Assembly (NCBI GenBank): GCA_023136715.1
Contig: JAGLQT010000013.1
Span: 1 to 11,206 of the forward strand
Source: Gammaproteobacteria bacterium
GTDB lineage: Bacteria > Pseudomonadota > Gammaproteobacteria > SZUA-229
Length of the DNA stretch: 11,206 bases
Reading direction: 5' to 3'
The position numbers and the translations under genes were made by a program. Below the pieces are notes generated by a model. That model was not told where the DNA came from. It made no database searches and saw nothing but the letters and a program-made list of their open reading frames with translations. Of the stretch, positions 1 through 6,217 are shown piece after piece; position 1 is the first letter of the stretch, and each line of letters begins with the position of its first letter.

Positions 1-797
1 TCGGAAATGGGGTGATCCTCACGAAACGATATATGGTAATTGGATCGAGCAATCCACATGGCTTTTTCAATGGCATCTGCTTTATCTCTTTCTCGAATTT
101 TTTTGCCCGTATAAGGTGCAGAAATTTTCTCCTGTAACTCACTGAATGTGAATTCATCAGAGAAACCACTAAGCAACCAGTTTGCTACATTATCATTTGC
201 ACCTATATCCTGAAGTTTTAACCGAAATAAGGCTCGGTCATAACTTGAATCTGTGTGGATCATTGGAGTTCGAACGTGGCTACTAAGAGGGTCGAAATAA
301 ATATCATTATTTTCATCAATATATCCACCACGAAATTCAATGGATGAAATATGACCTTCACCGACACCACGAAAACTCATAATGAAACGACATGAACCTT
401 CGGGATCGGTTTCCAGGTTTGACACCTGAACTACTGAAGGGTTGAACAAGGCAGCCGCTTCAACAGAATACTCAGCAGTAAAATAAGAACCAATTAGATG
501 TTTTTGTTGCTCGGATAATTCTATGTTCTCAGGCACATGACTTGCTACTATGTCGAAGTTTTTTTCCAATATCTCTTTGAAGTAGCGATGACGATGAGAG
601 AAATCGTGTAGCACCGTCTCAAGCAATCTACATGATTCATCTTCATTCAGAGCTAGTACTCTGTTGATGATGTTTCTGGTGCGCTCTTCAGTATGCGGGA
701 TGTACGGTCGAGTAATTACACGACTGATCTCGGCATTGATCACGATAGGTTTGCGTCGTGCCTGTGGAACTGGAGGAATGGAACTGGTTTCTGTCAT
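1..797 (-). CDS. GH130-family (COG2152-type) glycosidase-like protein, partial
   Basis: The minus-strand frame is open from ATG at 797 to the window edge, giving the first 265 residues of a longer protein. The sequence resembles the long GH130-like proteins (COG2152, DUF377 type) that carry an N-terminal helical extension before the five-bladed propeller. Recognisable parts are YFTAEYSVEAAALFNPS (105-121), SFRGVGEGHISSIEFR (141-156) and SNYHISF (252-258). The catalytic Asp region would lie beyond the edge, so activity cannot be judged. Family members act on beta-mannosides as phosphorylases or hydrolases. The start at 797 is preferred over an in-frame ATG at 803 because a GAG motif sits 7 nt upstream of 797 but only 1 nt from 803. 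There is no signal peptide, so it is probably cytoplasmic. It is divergent from the glycosyltransferase gene, and a second GH130 gene lies just beyond that. Family assignment rests on remembered motifs, with no search run. Confidence 0.72.
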   Translation of the reverse strand, partial: MTETSSIPPVPQARRKPIVINAEISRVITRPYIPHTEERTRNIINRVLALNEDESCRLLETVLHDFSHRHRYFKEILEKNFDIVASHVPENIELSEQQKHLIGSYFTAEYSVEAAALFNPSVVQVSNLETDPEGSCRFIMSFRGVGEGHISSIEFRGGYIDENNDIYFDPLSSHVRTPMIHTDSSYDRALFRLKLQDIGANDNVANWLLSGFSDEFTFSELQEKISAPYTGKKIRERDKADAIEKAMWIARSNYHISFREDHPIS

Positions 798-868
798 AAG
801 CATGCTCAAATGTGCGATGGGCTATATGGTTAATATTACTACAATATCTGAATGAACTTTAAAATAAA

Positions 869-909
869 CCATCCTGTCTATGAAGGGATTTTAGCCTTTT
901 TAAGGATGG
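869..909. repeat. Interrupted inverted repeat
   Basis: CCATCCT (869-875) and AGGATGG (903-909) are perfect 7-bp arms. Nested inside are AAGG (883-886) and CCTT (895-898). The two stems could form one hairpin with an internal bulge. It lies about 70 bp upstream of the leftward GH130-like start and about 165 bp upstream of the glycosyltransferase start. It could be a regulator binding site or a leader structure. It could also be chance, since the outer arms are only 7 bp. Confidence 0.35.
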
Positions 910-986
910 AAATTAACAGCATTGCAGGCTTACCACATTGAATCTTCCTGAAAAGCGCTTTGCATCAAGTTCGTGATTTTCTTACT

Positions 987-1015
987 TTGTACGATTCATG
1001 TTACTGTGGTATAAA
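987..1015 (+). promoter_or_regulatory. Candidate sigma70 promoter for the glycosyltransferase-GH130 operon
   Basis: TTGTAC (987-992) is followed by a 17-bp spacer and TATAAA (1010-1015), a near-consensus -10 box. The -35 element matches only the TTG core. Transcription would begin near 1022, inside the palindrome at 1021-1036, leaving a leader of about 50 nt before the ATG at 1073. The -10 and spacing are good, and the weak -35 fits a regulated promoter. Confidence 0.4.
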
Positions 1016-1020
1016 GTTTG

Positions 1021-1036
1021 TTTACTGATCAGTAAA
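1021..1036. promoter_or_regulatory. Perfect 16-bp palindrome, candidate operator
   Basis: TTTACTGATCAGTAAA is its own reverse complement. It sits 5 bp downstream of the predicted -10 box and 36 bp upstream of the glycosyltransferase ATG. A dimeric repressor bound here would cover the transcription start. The symmetric ACTGATCAGT core resembles sites used by TetR-type repressors, but no regulator gene is in the window to pair it with. Confidence 0.45.
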
Positions 1037-1072
1037 AACAACGCACGGAAATACCCTGCAGGCAGGTGCTTC

Positions 1073-2425
1073 ATGAAAATTGCGATGTTGAGCCCATTGT
1101 CCTGGCGCACGCCGCCACGTCATTATGGGCCCTGGGAAAACGTGGTCAGTCTTCTCACCGAACAACTGATATCGATGGGCATCGAAGTGACTTTGTTTGC
1201 CACCGGAGATTCCCTCACCAGCGGCGAACTCGCCTGGGTCTGCGAACGGCCTTACTCAGAAGATCCCAATATTGATGCCAAGGTCTGGGAGTGTCTACAT
1301 ATTGCCGAGTTATTCAAACGGGCAGATGAATTCGATCTGATTCACAATCAATATGATTTTCTACCGCTCAGTTATAGCGATTTTACGGATGTACCCATTG
1401 TCACAACAATCCATGGATTTTCTTCACCCGCTATATTACCCGTCTACAAAGAGTACAACGACAGCACCTATTATGTAGCTATTAGTGAAGCCGACAAATG
1501 CACTGAACTTGATTACATTTCAACGATCCATCACGGCATTGATCTTGATCAGTTTCCGTTTCAGGAAGAGCAGGGATCTTACCTGCTGTTCTTTGGACGT
1601 ATCCATCCAGATAAAGGCGTGCATGATGCCATTGAAATTGCGCAGAAAACAGGGCATCGCCTGATCATTGCTGGCATCATTCAGGACGAAGTTTATTTTA
1701 AACAACAAGTTGAACCTCACATAGATGGATCAATGGTTGAATACATTGGCTCTGTCGGTCCGGAACAAAGACAAACGGTTTTAGGCGATGCACTTGCCCT
1801 TTTACATCCCATTTATTTCGACGAGCCTTTTGGTTTGAGCGTGGTCGAATCCATGGCCTGTGGCACACCAGTCATTGCTTATGACCGCGGTTCAATGCCG
1901 GAAATTATTCGAGACGGTAGCACTGGTTTTATCGTCGATAATGTTGAGACTGCCGTACAGGCTGTAAACCGAATTGATTCACTCAACCGACACGATTGTC
2001 GTGAAGAGGTAGAGAAACGTTTTACCAGTAAGCGCATGACACACGAATACATAAAGGTGTATCACAAGATACTTGAGGACAGGGAAAACTATCGGCCGTG
2101 GGGGCATTATGAAAATTTGTTCGAATGGGATGACCACAAGATCAAGGAACTGATTATCAATCCAGGAGAAAGACTAAGCCTGCAAAAACATCAGCGCCGT
2201 GCCGAACACTGGACGGTTGTTAGTGGTGAGGCGCTTGTTACGGTAGGAGAGAATGAAATTTCGCTGAAACCTGGACAGTCTGTGGATATTCCAAAGGGCA
2301 GCGTGCACAGAATTCTAAACCCGGGTGATGTACCGCTGGTTATCGTCGAAGTCCAGATGGGTGACTATTTTGGTGAGGACGATATTATTCGTCTGGAGGA
2401 TGATTATGACCGTTGCGAAACATAA
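1073..2425 (+). CDS. GT4 glycosyltransferase fused to a type II phosphomannose isomerase cupin domain
   Basis: This 450-residue cytoplasmic protein has two domains. Residues 1-335 are a GT-B fold GT4 transferase, with an N-terminal MLSPLSWRTPPRHYGPWE segment, the LLFFGRIHPDKG strand-turn (171-182) and the nucleotide-sugar motif EPFGLSVVESMACGTPVIA (251-269, with the E-x7-E pair E251 and E259). Residues 340-450 are a cupin like the C-terminal half of ManC-type bifunctional enzymes: RPWGHYENL (341-349), then Q371, H373, E378 and H412 as likely metal ligands, ending in IVEVQMGDYFGEDDI. The GDP-mannose pyrophosphorylase half of ManC is absent. A mannosyltransferase coupled to mannose-6-P/fructose-6-P isomerisation is the natural reading, but donor and acceptor are unknown. 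The start at 1073 gives the typical GT4 N-terminus and has an AGGTG-like site upstream. The next gene starts inside its 3' end. Confidence 0.85.
   Translation: MKIAMLSPLSWRTPPRHYGPWENVVSLLTEQLISMGIEVTLFATGDSLTSGELAWVCERPYSEDPNIDAKVWECLHIAELFKRADEFDLIHNQYDFLPLSYSDFTDVPIVTTIHGFSSPAILPVYKEYNDSTYYVAISEADKCTELDYISTIHHGIDLDQFPFQEEQGSYLLFFGRIHPDKGVHDAIEIAQKTGHRLIIAGIIQDEVYFKQQVEPHIDGSMVEYIGSVGPEQRQTVLGDALALLHPIYFDEPFGLSVVESMACGTPVIAYDRGSMPEIIRDGSTGFIVDNVETAVQAVNRIDSLNRHDCREEVEKRFTSKRMTHEYIKVYHKILEDRENYRPWGHYENLFEWDDHKIKELIINPGERLSLQKHQRRAEHWTVVSGEALVTVGENEISLKPGQSVDIPKGSVHRILNPGDVPLVIVEVQMGDYFGEDDIIRLEDDYDRCET
2395..2400 (+). promoter_or_regulatory. Ribosome binding site fixing the start of the second GH130 gene
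   Basis: GGAGGA lies 5 nt upstream of ATG 2406, inside the end of the glycosyltransferase reading frame. This strong site selects 2406 over the in-frame upstream ATG at 2325 and suggests translational coupling of the two genes. Confidence 0.75.
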
Positions 2426-3353
2426 ACCTCTGGTTGAGCGTTATCCAGGCAACCCGATTCTGACAAAGGACGACATTCCTTACCCGGTTGAGACTGTACA
2501 CAATGCTGGCATGACGCGATACGGTGATCGAATCATCATGCTGTTTCGATCTCATTTACGTACAGGGCGTTCCATCATTGGTTTTGCGGAAAGTGAGGAC
2601 GGTTTCAATTTTACTGTTAACCCAGAACCTTTTATGATTCCATCGGAAGAAGGAGTCTTTGCCGAGTACGAAGAATATGGTGTGGAAGACCCCAGAATCT
2701 GCTGCGTTGACGGTGAATATTTAATTACCTACAGCGCCTATTCACGCCATGGCGTGCGTATTGCCCTGGCCAGAACACGCGACTTTAAAACGCTTGAACG
2801 GGTTTCATTAATCACGCAGGCTGACATGCGCAACGTTGTTATTTTTCCCGAGAAATTCAATGGTCGCTACGCTCGACTGGATCGTCCACATTCAGAAATT
2901 AGTCCCTGGTCGGTGTGGTTGTCATGGTCACCAGATTTAATTCACTGGGGCGATTCTGAAGTGGTGATGAAACCCGTGCCGTATCACTGGGATGAAAGCA
3001 AGATCGGCCCCGGAGCTACGCCTATTCGTACAGATCGTGGCTGGCTTTGTATTTATCATGGCGTATTTGAAACCATGGACGGCGCTGTTTATCGTCTTGG
3101 TGTTGCACTGCACGAGCTAAACAATCCAGCGAAAATTATCGGCGTTTCAGATGAATGGATACTCTCACCTGAAGACCCGTGGGAACTTACCGGTTATGTA
3201 CACAATGTCGTTTTCACCTGTGGGGCAGTAGAAGATGAAAAAGGCAATGTAATAATTTACTGGGGTGGTGCGGATACGGTTATGTGCGCAGGCACTGCAC
3301 GGCTTGATGATCTTATTGAGCTTTGTTTAAACAATAGTCGTTTGCCTTATTAA
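2406..3353 (+). CDS. GH130 family mannoside phosphorylase-like protein
   Basis: This 315-residue protein is a complete, standard-length GH130 enzyme without a signal peptide. The family hallmark is VEDPR at 93-97, whose Asp95 is the expected general acid. Other matches are ERYPGNPIL (11-19), FPEK (147-150), LDRPH (158-162), WLSWSPDLIHWG (171-182), SKIGPG (198-203), YHG (217-219) and YWGGAD (285-290). The KIGPG and YHG segments and nearby basic residues fit the phosphate site of family phosphorylases, which cleave beta-mannosides to alpha-mannose-1-phosphate; the GH130 hydrolases have lost that site. Substrate linkage (1,2 or 1,4, mannose or N-acetylglucosamine aglycone) cannot be read from sequence. 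The gene overlaps the upstream glycosyltransferase by 20 bp, so the two proteins probably act on the same glycan. Several Cys residues (for example C99 and C100) also suggest a cytoplasmic enzyme. Confidence 0.85.
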   Translation: MTVAKHKPLVERYPGNPILTKDDIPYPVETVHNAGMTRYGDRIIMLFRSHLRTGRSIIGFAESEDGFNFTVNPEPFMIPSEEGVFAEYEEYGVEDPRICCVDGEYLITYSAYSRHGVRIALARTRDFKTLERVSLITQADMRNVVIFPEKFNGRYARLDRPHSEISPWSVWLSWSPDLIHWGDSEVVMKPVPYHWDESKIGPGATPIRTDRGWLCIYHGVFETMDGAVYRLGVALHELNNPAKIIGVSDEWILSPEDPWELTGYVHNVVFTCGAVEDEKGNVIIYWGGADTVMCAGTARLDDLIELCLNNSRLPY

Positions 3354-3368
3354 TTAGCTGCATCAGAT

Positions 3369-3392
3369 ACTAAATTTAGTTTCTAAATTTTT
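3369..3392 (+). terminator. Weak candidate terminator after the second GH130 gene
   Basis: A 12-bp palindrome ACTAAATTTAGT is followed by TTCTAAATTTTTT. The stem is short and almost all A-T, so it would be much less stable than a typical intrinsic terminator. Position 16 nt after the stop codon is right. It may be incidental in such AT-rich DNA. Confidence 0.25.
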
Positions 3393-3487
3393 TAACTGAA
3401 ATTAAAATTATGCATCAACTTCTGACTTAAGTAGCGAACCAATTTTCTAAATTTAATGGTCTCTTATAATGCTGATTTAGGTCAATA

Positions 3488-3516
3488 TTGTCGTTATATC
3501 TTATTTATAGTATAAA
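3488..3516 (+). promoter_or_regulatory. Candidate sigma70 promoter for the lipoprotein gene
   Basis: TTGTCG (3488-3493), a 17-bp spacer and TATAAA (3511-3516) make a reasonable sigma70 promoter about 50 bp upstream of the lipoprotein ATG. It indicates that the lipoprotein is its own transcription unit and not part of the sugar operon. Confidence 0.42.
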
Positions 3517-3566
3517 GAGAGAGTGTTTAGGTTAACTTCATTTCTTGTGAATACGTGGAGGTAGTC

Positions 3567-5021
3567 ATGAATATGCAGCGACATATCAGTAAAATATTAT
3601 TATTTAATATCTCGAAATCGGTTTTTGTATTTCTTACGTGCGCAAGCTTATTCTCGTGTGGCGGCAACGGTGGTGATGGTGCGCCTTTTAAAGTATCTGG
3701 CACAGTTGCTAATACATCTGCAAAAGGGGCTGCCTCATATGAAGCGCTGGCAGTCTTACCTTCAACGGCGAATTATGTCTACGCGGTGAATACAAGGCTT
3801 CGCTACCTGACGATGGACAGGAAAAAAGCACCGATAAATGCCGATGGCACGTTCTCTATCTCATTGACCAAAAGCGACCCATGGATTCTGGCTTTTATTG
3901 ATACCTCAAAAGTCGGCGAGGCCATGATTCAGGGTATTTTTTATGCGGATCAACTGGATGCCATTGCGCCAAAAAAATCTACCGCAAGTAATTCAACAGA
4001 TGTCGGGAATGTGGTTGTTGATGGGATTGGTGGGGCTGGATTGCCCGTTGAAAACTATGTGACTTATATTGGTGATCTGGGCTTAAATATGACAGAAGCA
4101 TCTGTTCTTGGTGCTTTAGATGAAGGAGCACTGCGTTATATCAACCCGGATCTGGATGGCAATGGGATTCTTGATATGGATGATCCAGCTTTCCCTAATC
4201 TTAAAGTCCAATGGCGACAGGAATACCGATATGGGGACACGGCTTTACTCGACAACCTAAGGAATGGGATCCCGCTTCCTTTAAATGATGTGTTTAGCCT
4301 TGGTCTCTTTGGTTCGATGGGAACGCAAATAAACCTAAAAATACAGCAGCAAGGTAGTGGTATCTTTTCAGACTTGCCTGGACGATTTTCACTTGAAATG
4401 GAAAATGTGGGTGATTACGTAGGAGATAATCCGGCCTTCTGGACTCCATCAAGCGCTTCATCTGGACTTTTTTCAGAAATAGATACTGAATGGAGTAATG
4501 AGTTAAATTACTATGTTTCTTTCTCAATCGATGTGCATAAGGTGCCGGATGGCAAATATACCTTTAGATTTTATTCAGACGAGGCGGGGATGAATCTTGA
4601 GAAAACGCTCACATTTTCCAATGTTGCATCGATGGCTGATGCTACTGATGTAAGTAATTTTGTAATTCCTTTTCCTGTTTTTAATGCAAATCAGTCTGGT
4701 GATATTACTTCTGTTTCGTATACTTGGATGAAGTATGAGGCAGGTGCATTTATTAACGCAACCGCCAGCGATATAGAGATTATGGTTGGCAATCAGGATG
4801 CGAGTATTGGATGGTATTCTTCTGGTTGTGGCCAGATTGACTGTCGTGGAGGTAGTATAGAGTGGCGGCCTTCTAATAATGGTTTCTCACCGACGGGAAC
4901 CATAAGTAAAATTTGGTGGGCATCAGACGCTTCTCGGAAGAGGGCTGACATTCAACGTATGAGTGCGGGTTATGTTTCAAATCCAGCTATATGGATAAAT
5001 ATGAATATTTGGGGAGATTAA
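3567..5021 (+). CDS. Secreted lipoprotein of unknown function with a calcium-loop motif
   Basis: I do not recognise the family. The 484-residue product begins with a basic N-terminus, a hydrophobic segment (about 10-30) and a lipobox LFSC ending at Cys31, followed by GGNGGDG, so it is a probable lipoprotein. Gly after the Cys, rather than Asp, favours the outer membrane. FKVSGTVAN (about 41-49) through GTFSISL (about 94-100) looks like a small beta-sandwich of the carboxypeptidase-regulatory or transthyretin type. DLDGNGILD (195-203) is an EF-hand-like or dockerin-like calcium loop. The C-terminal part is rich in Trp, Ser and Asn and has a Cys pair (C421, C426) that could form a disulfide. 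Start 3567 has GGAGG at 3557-3561, which overrules a GTG at 3555. It has its own promoter and converges on the hyp operon. A link to the glycan genes is only positional. Confidence 0.8.
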   Translation: MNMQRHISKILLFNISKSVFVFLTCASLFSCGGNGGDGAPFKVSGTVANTSAKGAASYEALAVLPSTANYVYAVNTRLRYLTMDRKKAPINADGTFSISLTKSDPWILAFIDTSKVGEAMIQGIFYADQLDAIAPKKSTASNSTDVGNVVVDGIGGAGLPVENYVTYIGDLGLNMTEASVLGALDEGALRYINPDLDGNGILDMDDPAFPNLKVQWRQEYRYGDTALLDNLRNGIPLPLNDVFSLGLFGSMGTQINLKIQQQGSGIFSDLPGRFSLEMENVGDYVGDNPAFWTPSSASSGLFSEIDTEWSNELNYYVSFSIDVHKVPDGKYTFRFYSDEAGMNLEKTLTFSNVASMADATDVSNFVIPFPVFNANQSGDITSVSYTWMKYEAGAFINATASDIEIMVGNQDASIGWYSSGCGQIDCRGGSIEWRPSNNGFSPTGTISKIWWASDASRKRADIQRMSAGYVSNPAIWINMNIWGD

Positions 5022-5038
5022 AAAAACAACCCAGCCAA

Positions 5039-5070
5039 GTAGGGTGGGCGGGATTTTTTGTCCACCCTAC
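5039..5070. repeat. Strong hairpin, REP-like dispersed element or terminator
   Basis: GTAGGGTGG (5039-5047) and CCACCCTAC (5062-5070) are perfect 9-bp arms around a 14-nt loop containing T6 (5054-5059). It lies 17 bp after the lipoprotein stop. There is no T-run directly after the stem in either direction. On the minus strand a T7 run (5026-5020) follows only after a 12-nt gap, so it is not a textbook intrinsic terminator. The GTAGGGTGGGC...CCACCCTAC pattern resembles a short palindromic element that I remember as dispersed between genes in many proteobacteria. It may serve both converging transcription units. Confidence 0.55.
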
Positions 5071-5095
5071 GACCGCTCACTATACTCGGTAGCAT

Positions 5096-5194
5096 TTACC
5101 TAAAATACTTTTCAATCCGATCGAAGGCAAGATTGATGGTGTCTTCTTCAACACAATGTCGGTGATAAAAGTCATATAAAACGGCCTGAATTAT
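5096..5194 (-). pseudogene. Possible coding remnant downstream of hypE
   Basis: Directly after the hypE stop the same frame stays open for 32 codons before TAA at 5098-5096. The translation (for example AVLYDFYHRHC, then INLAFDRIEKYFR) looks protein-like, with an amphipathic, helix-like C-terminal segment. It has no ATG, GTG or TTG start at its head and no ribosome binding site. HypE already ends with its essential terminal Cys, so this is not part of HypE. It could be the 3' end of a decayed gene, or a chance open stretch. I do not recognise the family. The rest of 5071-5194 shows nothing. Confidence 0.2.
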
Positions 5195-6196
5195 TTAACA
5201 GATTCTTGGTAACGGATCATCTTCGAGTTCCTCCAGTATGCGTTCACCGCCGATGTCAGTTTCCATTAAAACATGTTGCATACTTGAATCTATATGACCA
5301 ATGATAGCTGCATCCTGTCCTTCCTCAAGCGCCTGCCAGCGTTCCAGTAAGGCCGATGCTTCAGATGGATCAACAATCGCAACCACGCGTCCTTCACAGG
5401 CCAGATACATAGGATCATAGCCCAGCATATCGCAGACTGATTGCACTGGATCACGCACGGGAAGTTGTTCCTGTAGCAGTCGCACTCCCATACCAGTAGC
5501 ACGAAGCATTTCCGAACAGACTGTGGCAATACCACCACGGGTAGGATCACGCATGAAACGTAAGCCTTCAAATATGTGCGCAGCGGTTGTTAGATTTAAT
5601 ACACTGGCTGCATCGGACTGAATATCGCCACGTAAACCAAATTCTTCACGTGCCAGCATTACCGCAATACCGTGATCACCTACAGAGCCACTGACAATAA
5701 TCGAATCACCATCCTTGATGTTTTTCATGGACAGGATATGTCCGTTACGAACACCCACGCCCGTAGTCGCTAGGTACAAACCACCACCTTCTCCACGCCT
5801 TAATACTTTTGTATCACCTGCAACTACCTTAACGCCGATTTCTGCTGCAGTTTCAGCCAGCGTTTTGATAATACGTTCGAGAGTGGCGATTTCCAGACCT
5901 TCTTCGATGAAAGCGTTCAGGCTTAAGTATTTAGGTATAGCTCCAGCAACAGCAAGATCATTGGTTGTACCGTGAACTGCTAGTGAGCCAATATTGCCTC
6001 CAGGGAATTCCAGCGGCTGCACAGTGAAGCCATCTGTGGTGAACAAGATATCCTTACTGTCGAGTGTAATCGGTACAGCATCAGCCTGCACATCAAGATC
6101 GGTATTGGCAAGGTGACGAGCAAAAATCTCTTCGATAAGTTCGCGCATGTAACGTCCACCATTACCGTGGGCGAGGGAGATGTGAGTATCCTGCAT
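5195..6196 (-). CDS. hypE: HypE, carbamoyl dehydratase of [NiFe]-hydrogenase maturation
   Basis: HypE receives a carbamoyl group from HypF on its C-terminal cysteine and dehydrates it with ATP to a thiocyanate, which supplies the CN ligands of the active-site iron. The 333-residue length matches the family. ISLAHGNGG (6-14) is the usual N-terminus, RDPTRGGIATVCSEM is the PurM/AIR-synthase-like motif, and the protein ends exactly in PRIC, so the modified Cys333 is terminal as required. The start at 6196 has AAGGT 6 nt upstream. It lies 21 bp after hypF and is the last gene of the operon. The protein is cytoplasmic and works with HypF and the HypC-HypD complex. Confidence 0.97.
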   Translation of the reverse strand: MQDTHISLAHGNGGRYMRELIEEIFARHLANTDLDVQADAVPITLDSKDILFTTDGFTVQPLEFPGGNIGSLAVHGTTNDLAVAGAIPKYLSLNAFIEEGLEIATLERIIKTLAETAAEIGVKVVAGDTKVLRRGEGGGLYLATTGVGVRNGHILSMKNIKDGDSIIVSGSVGDHGIAVMLAREEFGLRGDIQSDAASVLNLTTAAHIFEGLRFMRDPTRGGIATVCSEMLRATGMGVRLLQEQLPVRDPVQSVCDMLGYDPMYLACEGRVVAIVDPSEASALLERWQALEEGQDAAIIGHIDSSMQHVLMETDIGGERILEELEDDPLPRIC

Positions 6197-6217
6197 ATGA
6201 TTACCTTTTATTTATTT

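Larger units (their letters stand above)
798..1072. promoter_or_regulatory. Divergent intergenic region between the GH130-like gene and the glycosyltransferase gene
   Basis: This 275-bp interval separates two divergently transcribed genes. It contains an interrupted inverted repeat (869-909), a sigma70-like promoter pointing right (987-1015) and a perfect 16-bp palindrome (1021-1036), each listed separately. No convincing promoter for the leftward gene was found, although the AT-rich stretch around 825-850 is a candidate. An upstream in-frame ATG at 998 would extend the glycosyltransferase by 25 residues, but it has no ribosome binding site and would lie upstream of the predicted transcription start. 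Confidence 0.6.
3354..3566. other. AT-rich intergenic region
   Basis: This 213-bp gap carries no gene that I can support. ACTAAATTTAGT (3369-3380) is a 12-bp palindrome followed within a few bases by a T-rich run (to 3392), which could be a weak terminator for the sugar operon. The 11-mer TTTCTAAATTT occurs twice, at 3380-3390 and 3444-3454, in direct orientation. The probable lipoprotein promoter is at 3488-3516. Confidence 0.5.

Noticed and set aside
664..855. Plus-strand open frame of 63 codons
   Set aside because: It lies mostly antisense to the GH130-like gene, whose own frame carries recognisable family motifs. The translation looks like no protein.
2325..2405. Upstream in-frame extension of the second GH130 gene
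   Set aside because: It would overlap the cupin domain by about 100 bp. GGAGGA directly before ATG 2406 and the standard family length favour the shorter form.
3380..3454. Direct repeat of TTTCTAAATTT
   Set aside because: It is an 11-mer in very AT-rich DNA with only two copies, so it is likely chance. No array or target duplication is visible.
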